A stretch of 64,000 bases of DNA from Chloroflexota bacterium (lineage in GTDB: Bacteria > Chloroflexota > Anaerolineae > UBA1429), in the NCBI GenBank assembly GCA_012729455.1, contig JAAYDC010000015.1, forward strand, positions 124,001-188,000, read 5' to 3'. Made by a program: the position numbers and the translations under genes. Under the pieces are notes generated by a model that was not told the origin of the DNA, did no database searches, and was given only the letters and a program-made list of their open reading frames with translations. Shown here one piece after another: positions 22,256 to 30,827 of this stretch; the stretch's first letter is position 1, and the number at the start of each line of letters is the position of its first letter.

Positions 22256-23218
22256 CTAAAACCCGCGCACTTTGTCGATCTGGTTGATAAGCGGCAACTC
22301 ACCGCGTTCAAAGCGCCTGATGTTGGCGGTAAATGTGGCATAGAGGCGCTCAAGCTCGAACTGGCTGCCGCCGGCGGTGTGCGGGGTAATGATCAGGTTG
22401 GGGGCATCCCACAGTTCACTCTCGGCGGGCAGCGGCTCGACAGCGCAGACGTCCAGGGCCGCACCGACCAGGTGTCCGCTGCGCAGTGCCGCCACCAGCG
22501 CGTCTTCATCGATCACCCCGCCGCGTGAAACGCCCACCAAAAACGCGCCCGGCTTGATCTGCGCCAGTTCGCGTTCGCCGATCAATCCAAGCGTATCCGG
22601 CGTATAAGGCACCGTCACGGCCACGTAATCTGATTCGGCAAGCATCGCCGGCAGCTCCTCCAGGCTGTCGAGGCGCTTGACATAGGCAGGCACCTGCCCG
22701 CGGATAATGTCCACCGCAAGGATGCGCATGTCAAAGGCGGCAGCGCGCTTGGCGATGGTGCGGCCGATCACGCCAAAACCGACAATGCCCAACGTGGCGT
22801 CGGTGAGCTCCAGCAGGTAGTTGCGCAGCTCCCTGGATGCCCAGGCGTGCTCCTGCTGACGGCGGAAGCTGGTCGTCAGCCCGCGCGTATGAGCCAGGAT
22901 GAGCGCCATGGTGTGGTCGGCCAGGCTGTTGCCATGGGTACCGCTGGCGTTGGAAAGCAGCACATCGCCCGCCACGAATTCGGGGATCGCCATAAAGCCA
23001 TTCACGCCGGTGCTGGGCGCCTGAACCCAGCGCAGTTTAGGGGCTGCCAGGAATTCGGCGCGGTTACACGAGCCCCACAGGATGTCGGCATCGGCCAGTT
23101 CCTGGCGGAAGAGCTCGGGCTGCTGGGCAAGGATCACCTCGTGCTGCGGAAATTCGCGCTGCAGCTGCCCAACGACACGTTCCAACCCAATCGCATTCGG
23201 CCCCACCACGATTTTCAT
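22256..23218 (-). CDS. D-isomer-specific 2-hydroxyacid dehydrogenase
   Basis: A 320-residue NAD(P)-dependent dehydrogenase. The nucleotide-binding Rossmann core shows LGIVGFGVIGRTIAKR, and the catalytic set is visible as Arg in GVSRGGVIDED, Glu in VCAVEPLP and His in ITPHTAGG. The ATG at 23218 has GGAGG eight bases ahead. Family members act on glyoxylate, hydroxypyruvate, phosphoglycerate and other 2-keto acids; the substrate is not evident. Pairing with mtnA suggests cotranscription, not necessarily a shared pathway. Confidence 0.9.
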   Translation of the reverse strand: MKIVVGPNAIGLERVVGQLQREFPQHEVILAQQPELFRQELADADILWGSCNRAEFLAAPKLRWVQAPSTGVNGFMAIPEFVAGDVLLSNASGTHGNSLADHTMALILAHTRGLTTSFRRQQEHAWASRELRNYLLELTDATLGIVGFGVIGRTIAKRAAAFDMRILAVDIIRGQVPAYVKRLDSLEELPAMLAESDYVAVTVPYTPDTLGLIGERELAQIKPGAFLVGVSRGGVIDEDALVAALRSGHLVGAALDVCAVEPLPAESELWDAPNLIITPHTAGGSQFELERLYATFTANIRRFERGELPLINQIDKVRGF

Positions 23219-23325
23219 GCCGGCCTCCTGATGTTTACTACTGAAAGTGTAACCCAAACGGGCCGAAGGTCAATCAAGCAAAGCCGGCAAAAATGGGTAT
23301 AATAGGGTCAAATGGAGGTATCGTG

Positions 23326-23871
23326 ATGATCATCGGCAAACGCATCACGCTGCGCGCCTGGGAAGCGAAAGACCTCGAGCCATTCACGCGATGGTTCAAT
23401 GACCCGGAGGTGACCATCTACCTGGGGCAAGCTTACCCGGCGCTCTCGCGCGAGCAGGAAGCGCGCTACATGAACGACGAGATGAACCGCCCAAACCGCT
23501 ATTCCATCGTGCTCAACGAAGACGGCCTGCTGATCGGCAACTGCGACCTGCACGCAATCGATACGACCGGACGCAGCGCCGAAGTGGGCATTGTACTGGG
23601 TGAAAAGGCCTATTGGAACCAGGGCTATGGGCGCGAGGCGCTGGGGATGCTGCTCGAGATCGGCTTTGAGGGCCTCGGCCTCAACCGCATCGGATTGCGT
23701 GTTTATGACATCAACCCGCGCGGGCTTTGTTGTTACCTCGCGGCAGGCTTTGTCGAAGAAGGACGCCTGCGCCAAACCAGATTCATCAAGGGCAAATTCC
23801 GCGACGAGATCGTTATGTCGGTATTGGCTGAGGAATACTGGGCGCGTAAGGAAGCTTCTGGTGAGGACTAG
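23326..23871 (+). CDS. GNAT-family N-acetyltransferase
   Basis: A 181-residue acetyltransferase of the RimJ/RimL-like GNAT group. It shows ITLRAWEAKDLEPFTRW at the N-terminus, the acetyl-CoA pyrophosphate loop region NQGYGREALGMLLEIGFE, and LRVYDINPRGLCCYLAAGF. The start ATG at 23326 is seven bases after GGAGG; a GTG immediately before it could also serve. A TATAAT at 23298-23303 may be its -10 box. The acceptor is unknown. The next gene starts inside its last codons. Confidence 0.88.
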   Translation: MIIGKRITLRAWEAKDLEPFTRWFNDPEVTIYLGQAYPALSREQEARYMNDEMNRPNRYSIVLNEDGLLIGNCDLHAIDTTGRSAEVGIVLGEKAYWNQGYGREALGMLLEIGFEGLGLNRIGLRVYDINPRGLCCYLAAGFVEEGRLRQTRFIKGKFRDEIVMSVLAEEYWARKEASGED

Positions 23872-24889
23872 ACGCTGGACCTGGCTGGCGGCCGCGGTTC
23901 TGCTCCTGGCCGTGTCGTTGGGCTTGGCCGGTTGTGCGCAGGCGCGCTCGTTAGCGGAGCTGTTTTTTCCGCCGACCGCCACGCCCACCAGCCCCCCCAC
24001 CTCTACGCCTACCGCCACATCGACCTCTACACCCACCCCAACCGCCATACCTACCCCAACGGTCACGCCCACCCCAACTCTGGCACCCATCGAGGTTAGC
24101 CTGACGCTGTTGCCGGCCGAGGTCTATCAGGGACGCACGGTACTAGTGATCGCGCGCACCAACCGTACCGCTGAGCTCAGCGGTACCTTTGCCGGGCAGG
24201 CGCTGCGCTTTGTCAGCGACGACCAGCTCACCCATCGCGCCTTTGCCGGCGTCTCGGCCATCGCCGAGTTGGCGCCGCTGGATGTTTTCGTCTCCGCAGA
24301 GGATGCCGAGGGCGGCAGCGCCGAGGCCAGCGCCCAGGCTACCGTGGTTGAGTTCCCCTTTGACTATGAGAAGATCGAGTTTACCCCCGAAGTCGGCGCC
24401 CTGCTTGACCCGGAAATCACAGTGCCCGAAGCCGAACGGCTCAAGGCTATCTTTAGTCAGAGCAGCAGCATAGCCCTTTGGGACGGCCAGTTTCAGATAC
24501 CCTATGAAGGGATCATATCATCGAGCTTTGGTATCCGCCGGCTGTACGACGGCGTGCTGAATAGCTTCCATGGCGGGCTGGATATCGCCGGCAACGAGGG
24601 TGACGAGATCCTCGCCGATGCCACCGGCTTGGTGGTGCTGGCCGAGGCTTTGCAGCTGCACGGTAATACGGTGATCATCGACCACGGCGCCGGTGTGTTC
24701 AGCGCCTTTAATCACCTCGTGGATATCTCGGTGGCGCAGGGTGACCTGGTCAGCGCCGGGCAGCTGATCGGCCACCTCGGCACGACCGGCCTCTCGACTG
24801 GCCCGCACCTGCACTGGGAGATCCGCGTGAATAGCGTCCAGGTTGACCCATATGAATGGGCCGAACGTAACATGCTCAAAGAGGAGTGA
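23861..24889 (+). CDS. M23 (LytM-type) peptidase lipoprotein
   Basis: A 342-residue envelope protein. A lipoprotein signal ends in a lipobox (SLGLAGC), followed by a Thr/Pro/Ser linker at about residues 37-75, a beta-rich domain, and a C-terminal M23 peptidase domain with HGGLDIAG (zinc His and Asp), FNHLVDI and GPHLHWEI (catalytic and zinc His). All key M23 residues are present, so it should cleave peptidoglycan cross-bridges. The GTG at 23861 gives the signal peptide immediately and overlaps the acetyltransferase gene by 11 bases; there is no better start. Confidence 0.9.
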   Translation: MRTRRWTWLAAAVLLLAVSLGLAGCAQARSLAELFFPPTATPTSPPTSTPTATSTSTPTPTAIPTPTVTPTPTLAPIEVSLTLLPAEVYQGRTVLVIARTNRTAELSGTFAGQALRFVSDDQLTHRAFAGVSAIAELAPLDVFVSAEDAEGGSAEASAQATVVEFPFDYEKIEFTPEVGALLDPEITVPEAERLKAIFSQSSSIALWDGQFQIPYEGIISSSFGIRRLYDGVLNSFHGGLDIAGNEGDEILADATGLVVLAEALQLHGNTVIIDHGAGVFSAFNHLVDISVAQGDLVSAGQLIGHLGTTGLSTGPHLHWEIRVNSVQVDPYEWAERNMLKEE

Positions 24890-24890
24890 C

Positions 24891-25646
24891 ATGACGAATC
24901 CACATCGTCCGTTGATCTATGCTCACCGCGGGGCCAGCGCCGACGCGCCCGAGAACACCATAGCGGCCTTCCGCCGGGCACTTGACGATGGCGCCGACGG
25001 CGTCGAGTGCGACGTCTCGCGCTGTAAAACTGGCGAGATCGTGATCCTGCACGACGACTCTCTCAACCGCACCACCAACGGCAAGGGCTTGATGCACGAA
25101 CACCCCTGGGAAGCGCTGCGTCAACTGGATGCGGGCAGCTGGTTCGGTGCACCGTATGCCGGCGAGCCGTTGCCTCTCCTGAGCGACCTGCTTGACCTGG
25201 CAGCCGGCGGGCTCAAGCTCAATATCGAGATCAAGTCGCGCAGTGTGCGCGGCGACGGCATCGAAGACGAGATCGCCCAGCAGCTGGCAGAGCGCGGCCT
25301 GATTGAGCAAACCATCATCTCGTCGTTCAATCCACTCTCGTTACAGCGCATGCAGCGCGCCAACCCAGAGATCGCCTGCGCGCTCCTGTATTCCCTCAAC
25401 CTACCCAAACGCGATGAGCTGGCCAGTCTGCTCAAGCGCCTAAAGCTGCGCGCTCTGCATCCAGAATGGACCATGGTGAATGGGGAATACCTGGCCTGGG
25501 CGCATGAAGCGGGCTTTCTGGTGAACGTGTGGACGGTAAACACGCCGGAAGACCTGCAGAAGATGGTCTCGCTGGGCGTTGATGGCATTATCACCAACCA
25601 CCCTGGGCGGCTGCACAATCTGCTTAAAGGAGGGCAAAATGGCTGA
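24891..25646 (+). CDS. Glycerophosphodiester phosphodiesterase
   Basis: A 251-residue GDPD-family enzyme cutting glycerophosphodiesters to glycerol-3-phosphate and an alcohol. Motifs: YAHRGASADAPENTIAAF (catalytic His and Arg), GVECDVSRCKTGEIVILHDD (metal Glu and Asp, second His), LNIEIKS and VWTVNTPEDL near the end. There is no signal peptide, so it is cytoplasmic. The ATG at 24891 follows GAGGAG. It sits one base after the M23 gene and overlaps the AMMECR1 gene by eight bases, in one rightward operon. Confidence 0.93.
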   Translation: MTNPHRPLIYAHRGASADAPENTIAAFRRALDDGADGVECDVSRCKTGEIVILHDDSLNRTTNGKGLMHEHPWEALRQLDAGSWFGAPYAGEPLPLLSDLLDLAAGGLKLNIEIKSRSVRGDGIEDEIAQQLAERGLIEQTIISSFNPLSLQRMQRANPEIACALLYSLNLPKRDELASLLKRLKLRALHPEWTMVNGEYLAWAHEAGFLVNVWTVNTPEDLQKMVSLGVDGIITNHPGRLHNLLKGGQNG

Positions 25647-26151
25647 ACACGCCCTGGTGCAGCTGGCGCGCCGCACGATTGAGCGCTATATCCGCGAGCA
25701 TGAGGTGCTGGCGGAGCCCGCCGAGTTAACGCCCGAAATGCGCGAGCGCGCCGGTGCGTTTGTCTCGCTGCACCGCGGTGGGCAGCTGCGCGGCTGCATC
25801 GGCACCATCGAGCCGACGCGCCCCAACGCCGCCCAAGAGATCATCCGCAACGCGATCAGCGCGGCAGTGCACGACCCGCGCTTTGCACCCCTGCGGGCGG
25901 ATGAACTCGATAGTCTGGAGATCTCGGTCGACCTGCTGGGGGCTGCCGAACCAATCGAGTCGCTCGATCAGCTCGACCCAAAGCGCTATGGCGTGATCGT
26001 CTCGTTTGGCAACCGCCGTGGGCTGCTCTTGCCCGACCTGGAGGGCGTTGACACGCCCCAGTATCAGGTGCAGATCGCCCTGCAAAAGGCCGGCATCCGG
26101 CCCAGTGAGCGCTACCAGCTCAAGCGCTTTGAAGTGCACCGCTTTATCTGA
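25639..26151 (+). CDS. AMMECR1 domain protein
   Basis: A 170-residue member of the AMMECR1 family. The family signature LRGCIGTIEP is present (residues 50-60), followed by AISAAVHDPRFAPLRADELD and a conserved region ending in YQVQIALQKAGI. The ATG at 25639 has AAGGAGG upstream, inside the end of the GDPD gene. The molecular role of the family is not established; the usual memo, MEMO1-like and radical SAM partners are absent here. Confidence 0.9.
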   Translation: MAEHALVQLARRTIERYIREHEVLAEPAELTPEMRERAGAFVSLHRGGQLRGCIGTIEPTRPNAAQEIIRNAISAAVHDPRFAPLRADELDSLEISVDLLGAAEPIESLDQLDPKRYGVIVSFGNRRGLLLPDLEGVDTPQYQVQIALQKAGIRPSERYQLKRFEVHRFI

Positions 26152-26154
26152 GCG

Positions 26155-26778
26155 CTACTCGACGCTCAGCACCTCGGCCTTTCGGCCAGCCGGCAAGCCC
26201 TGGGCAAAGCGCACCTCGTCGCGATCCGAGGGTGTCACCTGGCCATAATGCATCGGCACCGCCACACCCGGCTTGATCAGCGCGACCGCTGCGATCGCCT
26301 CGGGCACGTCCATGGTGTATTTGCCGCCGATCGGCAGGAGTGCAACATCACAGCCCAGGTCGGCCATCTCGGGGATCTTGTCGGTATCGCCGGCATGGTA
26401 GATGCTGCGGCCATTGTGGCGCACGATATAGCCGACATAGCCGGCTTCGCGCGGGTGGAAGGCTTTGCCGATGTTATAAGCTGGCACAGTCTCAACCTCG
26501 ATCTCGCCGATGGTCAGCTTCTCACCGGGTGTGACCCGGATAGCCTTGCTGCCCGGTAACTGTTTCTCCTCCCTGGCAGCATAGACAATGACCGTCTCGG
26601 GGGTGCTGATCTTTTTCAAGTCGGTCATCGAAAGATGGTCGTGATGGTCGTGGGTGATGAGTACCACATCGGCCTTGATTTTACTGGAATGCAGCCTCCA
26701 CGGATCGACATAGACAACCACTCCGCTCAAGTTGAGGCGAAAGCTCGCGTGACCCAGCCAATGGATTCCCTCCAGCAT
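26155..26778 (-). CDS. UPF0173 metal-dependent hydrolase
   Basis: A 207-residue metallo-beta-lactamase-fold protein of the UPF0173 group. The metal-binding motif is THDHHDHLS (residues 39-47), with later ligands in SIYHAGDTDKI and AVPMHYGQVTP. The ATG at 26778 follows AAGGAG with six bases spacing; longer upstream codons look non-coding. The substrate is unknown. It is convergent with AMMECR1 and divergent from etfB. Confidence 0.92.
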   Translation of the reverse strand: MLEGIHWLGHASFRLNLSGVVVYVDPWRLHSSKIKADVVLITHDHHDHLSMTDLKKISTPETVIVYAAREEKQLPGSKAIRVTPGEKLTIGEIEVETVPAYNIGKAFHPREAGYVGYIVRHNGRSIYHAGDTDKIPEMADLGCDVALLPIGGKYTMDVPEAIAAVALIKPGVAVPMHYGQVTPSDRDEVRFAQGLPAGRKAEVLSVE

Positions 26779-26844
26779 AGTTGGCTCCTTAATCACTGAT
26801 ACCCTCATTTTAGCTCTTAGCAAGCGCCGAATCAAGGCAAGGGC

Positions 26845-26873
26845 TTGCCCGGCCAGTGCCGATGCGCTATACT
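26845..26873 (+). promoter_or_regulatory. Promoter for the etfBA operon
   Basis: TTGCCC (26845-26850) and TATACT (26868-26873) are separated by 17 bases. Transcription would begin about 20 bases before the etfB GTG. Confidence 0.6.
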
Positions 26874-26902
26874 GGGCGAGCTTGCAGAACGGGAGGCAGC
26901 AC

Positions 26903-27703
26903 GTGCACATCATTGTTTGCATCAAATCCGTGCCAGATACCACCGTCGTCGAGGTCAACCCCGAAGATAACACTCTGCGGCGCGACCAGGTCGGCTCACA
27001 GATCAACCCGTTCGACCTGTACGCCATCGAGGAGGCCATCCGCCTGCGCGAGATCCACGGCGGCAGCGTGACAGTGTTGAGCATGGGACCACAGGCGGCC
27101 GAAAAAGAGCTGCGCGAGGCGCTGGCGATCGGCTGCGACGCAGCCGTGCTGCTCTCATCGCGTGCCTTTGCCGGCTCTGATACCTGGGCAACTGCCTATA
27201 CCCTGGCACTGGCCATCCAACAACTGGCCCCTTACGACCTGGTAATCTGTGGGCGCCAGGCGATCGATGGCGACACCGGCCAGGTAGGCCCGGGCATCGC
27301 CGCACATCTCGGCATCGTGCAGCTCACCTATGTCAGCCGCATCAGCGCGCTGGATACCGCCGCCGGCAGCATCCGCGTCGAGCGCCTGCTCGAGGAGGGT
27401 GTCGAGGTGGTCGAGGCGCAGCTGCCCACACTGCTGACGGTGCTCAAGGATATCAACCAACCGCGCTTCCCGACCCCGCGCAGCCTGCGGCGTGCCCAGC
27501 GCGCCGAGGTAGCCATTTGGGGCCCCGACCAGCTCCCCGGGCACGACCCGGCGTTGTTTGGGCTGGATGGCTCTCCGACACGGGTCGTGACGATCGACCC
27601 GCCGCCCGAACGCCAGGTGGCGCTACGGGTTATGCCGGGCAACGACGTTGCAGAACAGTGCGCCAACCTGATCGCAGCCCTTGCTGCAGAACGGCTCATC
27701 TGA
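26903..27703 (+). CDS. etfB: Electron transfer flavoprotein beta subunit
   Basis: A 266-residue EtfB starting VHIIVCIKSVPDT, with the family signature GRQAIDGDTGQVGPGIAAHL at about residues 118-137. I chose the GTG at 26903, which begins exactly at the conserved N-terminus and follows GGGAGG by six bases. EtfB carries a nucleotide (AMP or, in bifurcating forms, a second FAD). It forms a heterodimer with the EtfA encoded 12 bases downstream. No acyl-CoA dehydrogenase or FixCX genes follow, so the electron partner is not apparent. Confidence 0.94.
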   Translation: MHIIVCIKSVPDTTVVEVNPEDNTLRRDQVGSQINPFDLYAIEEAIRLREIHGGSVTVLSMGPQAAEKELREALAIGCDAAVLLSSRAFAGSDTWATAYTLALAIQQLAPYDLVICGRQAIDGDTGQVGPGIAAHLGIVQLTYVSRISALDTAAGSIRVERLLEEGVEVVEAQLPTLLTVLKDINQPRFPTPRSLRRAQRAEVAIWGPDQLPGHDPALFGLDGSPTRVVTIDPPPERQVALRVMPGNDVAEQCANLIAALAAERLI

Positions 27704-27715
27704 GGAGGATAGCAA

Positions 27716-28912
27716 ATGGCACTCTTACAGATCGACCGCGAAGCATGCATCGGCTGTGGAAACTGCGTCGCAGTCTGCCCACTCGGCGCGCTGCTCATCG
27801 AAGACGATATCGCCGTGGTCAACGAGGCTTGCACCGCCTGCGGTGCCTGCCTGCCGGTTTGCCCGGTAGATGCCCTCAGCCTGCCCGAGCGTGCGCCGGC
27901 CGGGGTTGACCTGGCCAGCTATCAGGGGGTATGGACCTGGGTCGAGCAGTTTGAAGACCAGGCTGCCAGCATCTCGTGGGAGATGCTGGGCAAAGGACGC
28001 GCCCTGGCGGACATACTCGGGGTGCCGCTTTCGGCCTGTGTCCTCGGTGATAATGTCGCGCATCTGGCGCAACAGGCCATCGCTCAGGGTGCCGACATCG
28101 TCTATCTGGCGCAGAACCCCGAGCTGGCGACCTACCGAACCGAGCCATATACCCAGGTGTTGCACAAGCTGTTGAGAACCCACAAGCCCGAGATTATGCT
28201 GCTGGGCGCCAGCTCGCGCGGGCGTGACCTGGCCGGCGCTCTGGCGACCAGGTTGCATACTGGCCTGACGGCCGACTGTACCGGGTTGGAGATCGACCCG
28301 GAGACACGCGCCTTGCGCCAGATCCGCCCGGCATTTGGCGGCAACATCATCGCCACCATCCTGACGCCCAACCACCGACCGCAGATGGCTACCGTGCGCC
28401 ACCGCGTCTTTGAGGCGGCCAAAGCCGACCCGGCGCGCACGGGCAGCGTCATCGAAGTGCAGGTGCGCCTGGCGCTGCAGACCGCCACCAGCCGGCTGCT
28501 CGAATTTATCCCGCAGAGTGCCGATGCGCGCCTGAGCGAAGCCGACGTGATTGTCTCGGGCGGACGCGGACTGGGAGATGCCAAAGGCTTTGCCATGCTG
28601 GAAGAGCTCGCCAGTTTGCTGGGCGGCTCGGTAGGCGCCTCGCGCGCTGCTGTCGATGAGGGCTGGATCAGCTACAGCCACCAGGTGGGCCAGACCGGTC
28701 GCACCGTCAAGCCCGAGCTGTACATCGCCTGCGGAATTTCGGGAGCGATCCAACACCGCGCCGGCATGAGCACCTCAAAGGTGATCGTGGCGATCAACAA
28801 CGACCCGGAAGCCCCCATCATGCGTTTTGCCGACCTGGCGCTGATCGGCGATGTCTATGAAGTGGTGCCGGAACTGATCCGCCAACTGCGCGAGCGCGTG
28901 GAAAAGAGCTAG
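27716..28912 (+). CDS. etfA: Electron transfer flavoprotein alpha subunit with N-terminal ferredoxin domain
   Basis: A 398-residue EtfA. The first 60 residues hold two 4Fe-4S motifs ([12 protein letters not shown] and [12 protein letters not shown]). The Etf alpha/beta domain follows, then the FAD-binding C-terminal domain with [41 protein letters not shown] and [15 protein letters not shown]. Ferredoxin-fused EtfA is known from anaerobes where Etf works in electron bifurcation or confurcation with lactate or acyl-CoA dehydrogenases. That role is inferred. The start has GAGGAGG upstream. Confidence 0.94.
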   Translation: MALLQIDREACIGCGNCVAVCPLGALLIEDDIAVVNEACTACGACLPVCPVDALSLPERAPAGVDLASYQGVWTWVEQFEDQAASISWEMLGKGRALADILGVPLSACVLGDNVAHLAQQAIAQGADIVYLAQNPELATYRTEPYTQVLHKLLRTHKPEIMLLGASSRGRDLAGALATRLHTGLTADCTGLEIDPETRALRQIRPAFGGNIIATILTPNHRPQMATVRHRVFEAAKADPARTGSVIEVQVRLALQTATSRLLEFIPQSADARLSEADVIVSGGRGLGDAKGFAMLEELASLLGGSVGASRAAVDEGWISYSHQVGQTGRTVKPELYIACGISGAIQHRAGMSTSKVIVAINNDPEAPIMRFADLALIGDVYEVVPELIRQLRERVEKS

Positions 28913-28919
28913 CTCACCC

Positions 28920-29846
28920 ATGGCGCCCCGCCAATCTGAGCATCCGCCAGTCGCCCGCCTGTCAATGGCGGCGCTGGTGGCCGCGCGTGATCAGCGTTAC
29001 CGCCGCAGGCCAGAGTTGCGCGTGCATACACTGGACCAGGCGCTCGATTTCGTCAACGACGTGGGCTTTTGTTTCGTTTTTGGCGACCAGAACGTCGAAA
29101 TCCCGACCCTCTTTGAGGCCATCGCCGGACGTCCCCGCGCCTTTATCCCCGACCATTACGATGCCGAGATCTCGCGCACCTGGGATTACAAAGACCACCT
29201 GCCGATCGAACGCCAGGTCTATTACGGCAAGCAGCTGCGCGGCAAACCGACGATTATTTCGCTCGATCTGCTGCCAGCTTTTTATGCCCTGACGGATAAC
29301 TATGGCCAGCTGGATGATTATCTAGAAGAATTCGCGGCTGGCACGCTCTCGCGCGACGCGCGTGCCATCTATGAAGCCCTGCTCGAGCATGGCGCGCAGG
29401 CGACTACCCATCTGCGACGTTATGCCGGTCTGGCTGGCAGTGGTGACATCGCGCGCCGTTTTGAGCGTGCTGTGGCAGAGCTCCAACTGGGGTTCAAGAT
29501 CGTAAAATCGGGGATTGCCAATACCGGACGCTGGGGATATGCCTACGTCTATGACCTCTTTTTACATCGCTACCCGCAGGTGCCCGAGCAAGCCCGCGCC
29601 CTCTCGCGCGACGCAGCCATGGAGCGCATCCTCACCCAGCACCTATCCAACGTGATCGCCCAGCCAGAAGCAGCTCTGCGTCGGCTGTTGCGCTGGGATA
29701 CCTGGTCGTGGGAGCGTTTGTGCGCGTCGTCGCGCGCGCGCAACATGCTCGCCGAGGTGCAGGTGGAGAACGAATCGTCGTCGAGCTGGTGTTTGCAGTC
29801 AGTTGCTGAACGTTTACATGAGTCTGGTCAGCTAGTTAGTTCGTAA
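28920..29846 (+). CDS. Hypothetical protein in the etf operon
   Basis: A 308-residue soluble protein that I do not recognise. Notable segments are DQALDFVNDVGFCFVFGDQ, VEIPTLFEAIAGRPRAF, a Tyr/Asp-rich HYDAEISRTWDYKDHLP, and an alpha-helical second half with GYAYVYDLFLHRYPQVPEQA. There is no signal peptide, membrane segment or Cys cluster. It starts seven bases after etfA and is followed 14 bases later by an SDR gene, so it belongs to that operon. Its helical, nucleic-acid-binding-like style is only an impression. Confidence 0.7.
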   Translation: MAPRQSEHPPVARLSMAALVAARDQRYRRRPELRVHTLDQALDFVNDVGFCFVFGDQNVEIPTLFEAIAGRPRAFIPDHYDAEISRTWDYKDHLPIERQVYYGKQLRGKPTIISLDLLPAFYALTDNYGQLDDYLEEFAAGTLSRDARAIYEALLEHGAQATTHLRRYAGLAGSGDIARRFERAVAELQLGFKIVKSGIANTGRWGYAYVYDLFLHRYPQVPEQARALSRDAAMERILTQHLSNVIAQPEAALRRLLRWDTWSWERLCASSRARNMLAEVQVENESSSSWCLQSVAERLHESGQLVSS

Positions 29847-29860
29847 TACTAAGGAGTATC

Positions 29861-30700
29861 ATGCATATCAATACAGTTCGCCCGTTGGAAGGTCGTGTCG
29901 CCTGGGTAACTGGCTCATCGCGCGGGCTGGGGCGTGCCATTGCCACCTATCTGGCAGAGATCGGGGCCAAGGTGGCGATCCATGGCACCAGCCCGACTTC
30001 AACGCGCGCCTTTAATGAGGCCGACTCACTGCAGACGGTGGCCGACCAGATCAGCGCGGATTGCGGGGCGGAGGTGCTATGCGTCACGGGCGACCTATCG
30101 GATCCCCTCACTGTGCAGCACTGTGTGGAAGCCATTCGCGCGCGCTTTGGGCAAATCGACATCCTGGTCAACAACGCCGGCGGCGATATCGGCGCGGCGG
30201 GCACGGGTGCGCCCAACGCCGGTAAACCGGCGATCAACGATGCGGTAGACATCGCTTACGATGACATGCTGACAGTACTCAACCGCAACCTGATGACCTG
30301 TATGCTATGCTCCCAGGCGGTAGCCCCCGAAATGCGCACGCGCCGCGCCGGGCGCATCATCAACATCGGCAGCATCGCCGGCACTGCCGGTGTACCGCAA
30401 TCGGCCATCTATGCAACGGCCAAGGCTGCCGTACACGAATATACGCGCTGCCTGGCGCTGCACCTGCGTCCTTATAACGTGACGGCTAATGTGGTCGCCC
30501 CGGGCGATACCGTCACTCAGCGCTTTGTGCACAGCCGCGTGATCGACGAAGCCAAAGTGCTGACGGGCGGCACCCTCGAGCGCTACGGCCAGCCGATCGA
30601 GGTTGCGCGCGCGGTGGCTTTTTTAGCTGGCGAGGAAGCCGCTTTTATCAGCGGGCAAGTACTGCGTGTGGATGGCGCCACGCAGACCTGGCCGGCATAG
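29861..30700 (+). CDS. Short-chain dehydrogenase/reductase
   Basis: A 279-residue classical SDR. It has the cofactor motif VTGSSRGLGRAIA, the NNAGGD structural motif, catalytic Ser in IINIGSIAG, and the YATAK (Tyr-x3-Lys) active site. All catalytic residues are intact. The ATG at 29861 follows AAGGAG. The substrate is unknown; family members oxidise or reduce sugars, acyl chains and ketones. It is the last gene of the etf operon. Confidence 0.9.
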   Translation: MHINTVRPLEGRVAWVTGSSRGLGRAIATYLAEIGAKVAIHGTSPTSTRAFNEADSLQTVADQISADCGAEVLCVTGDLSDPLTVQHCVEAIRARFGQIDILVNNAGGDIGAAGTGAPNAGKPAINDAVDIAYDDMLTVLNRNLMTCMLCSQAVAPEMRTRRAGRIINIGSIAGTAGVPQSAIYATAKAAVHEYTRCLALHLRPYNVTANVVAPGDTVTQRFVHSRVIDEAKVLTGGTLERYGQPIEVARAVAFLAGEEAAFISGQVLRVDGATQTWPA

Positions 30701-30827
30701 ACAAATGGCGCACTGGGCTTTAGGCGCCTGAATGCCGATTTGGTGCTCTTTCAGAGCCCTGCTGGAGAACTGAGTGCCTGGCCGCCCAGAGCAGTCACCG
30801 CGGTGTGACGCTGCTTGATTACAGACG

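Noticed and set aside
23975-24090. Repeated ACNCCNAC units in the M23 gene, resembling a direct repeat array
   Set aside because: It is a low-complexity Thr/Pro linker inside a coding sequence, not a CRISPR or mobile repeat.
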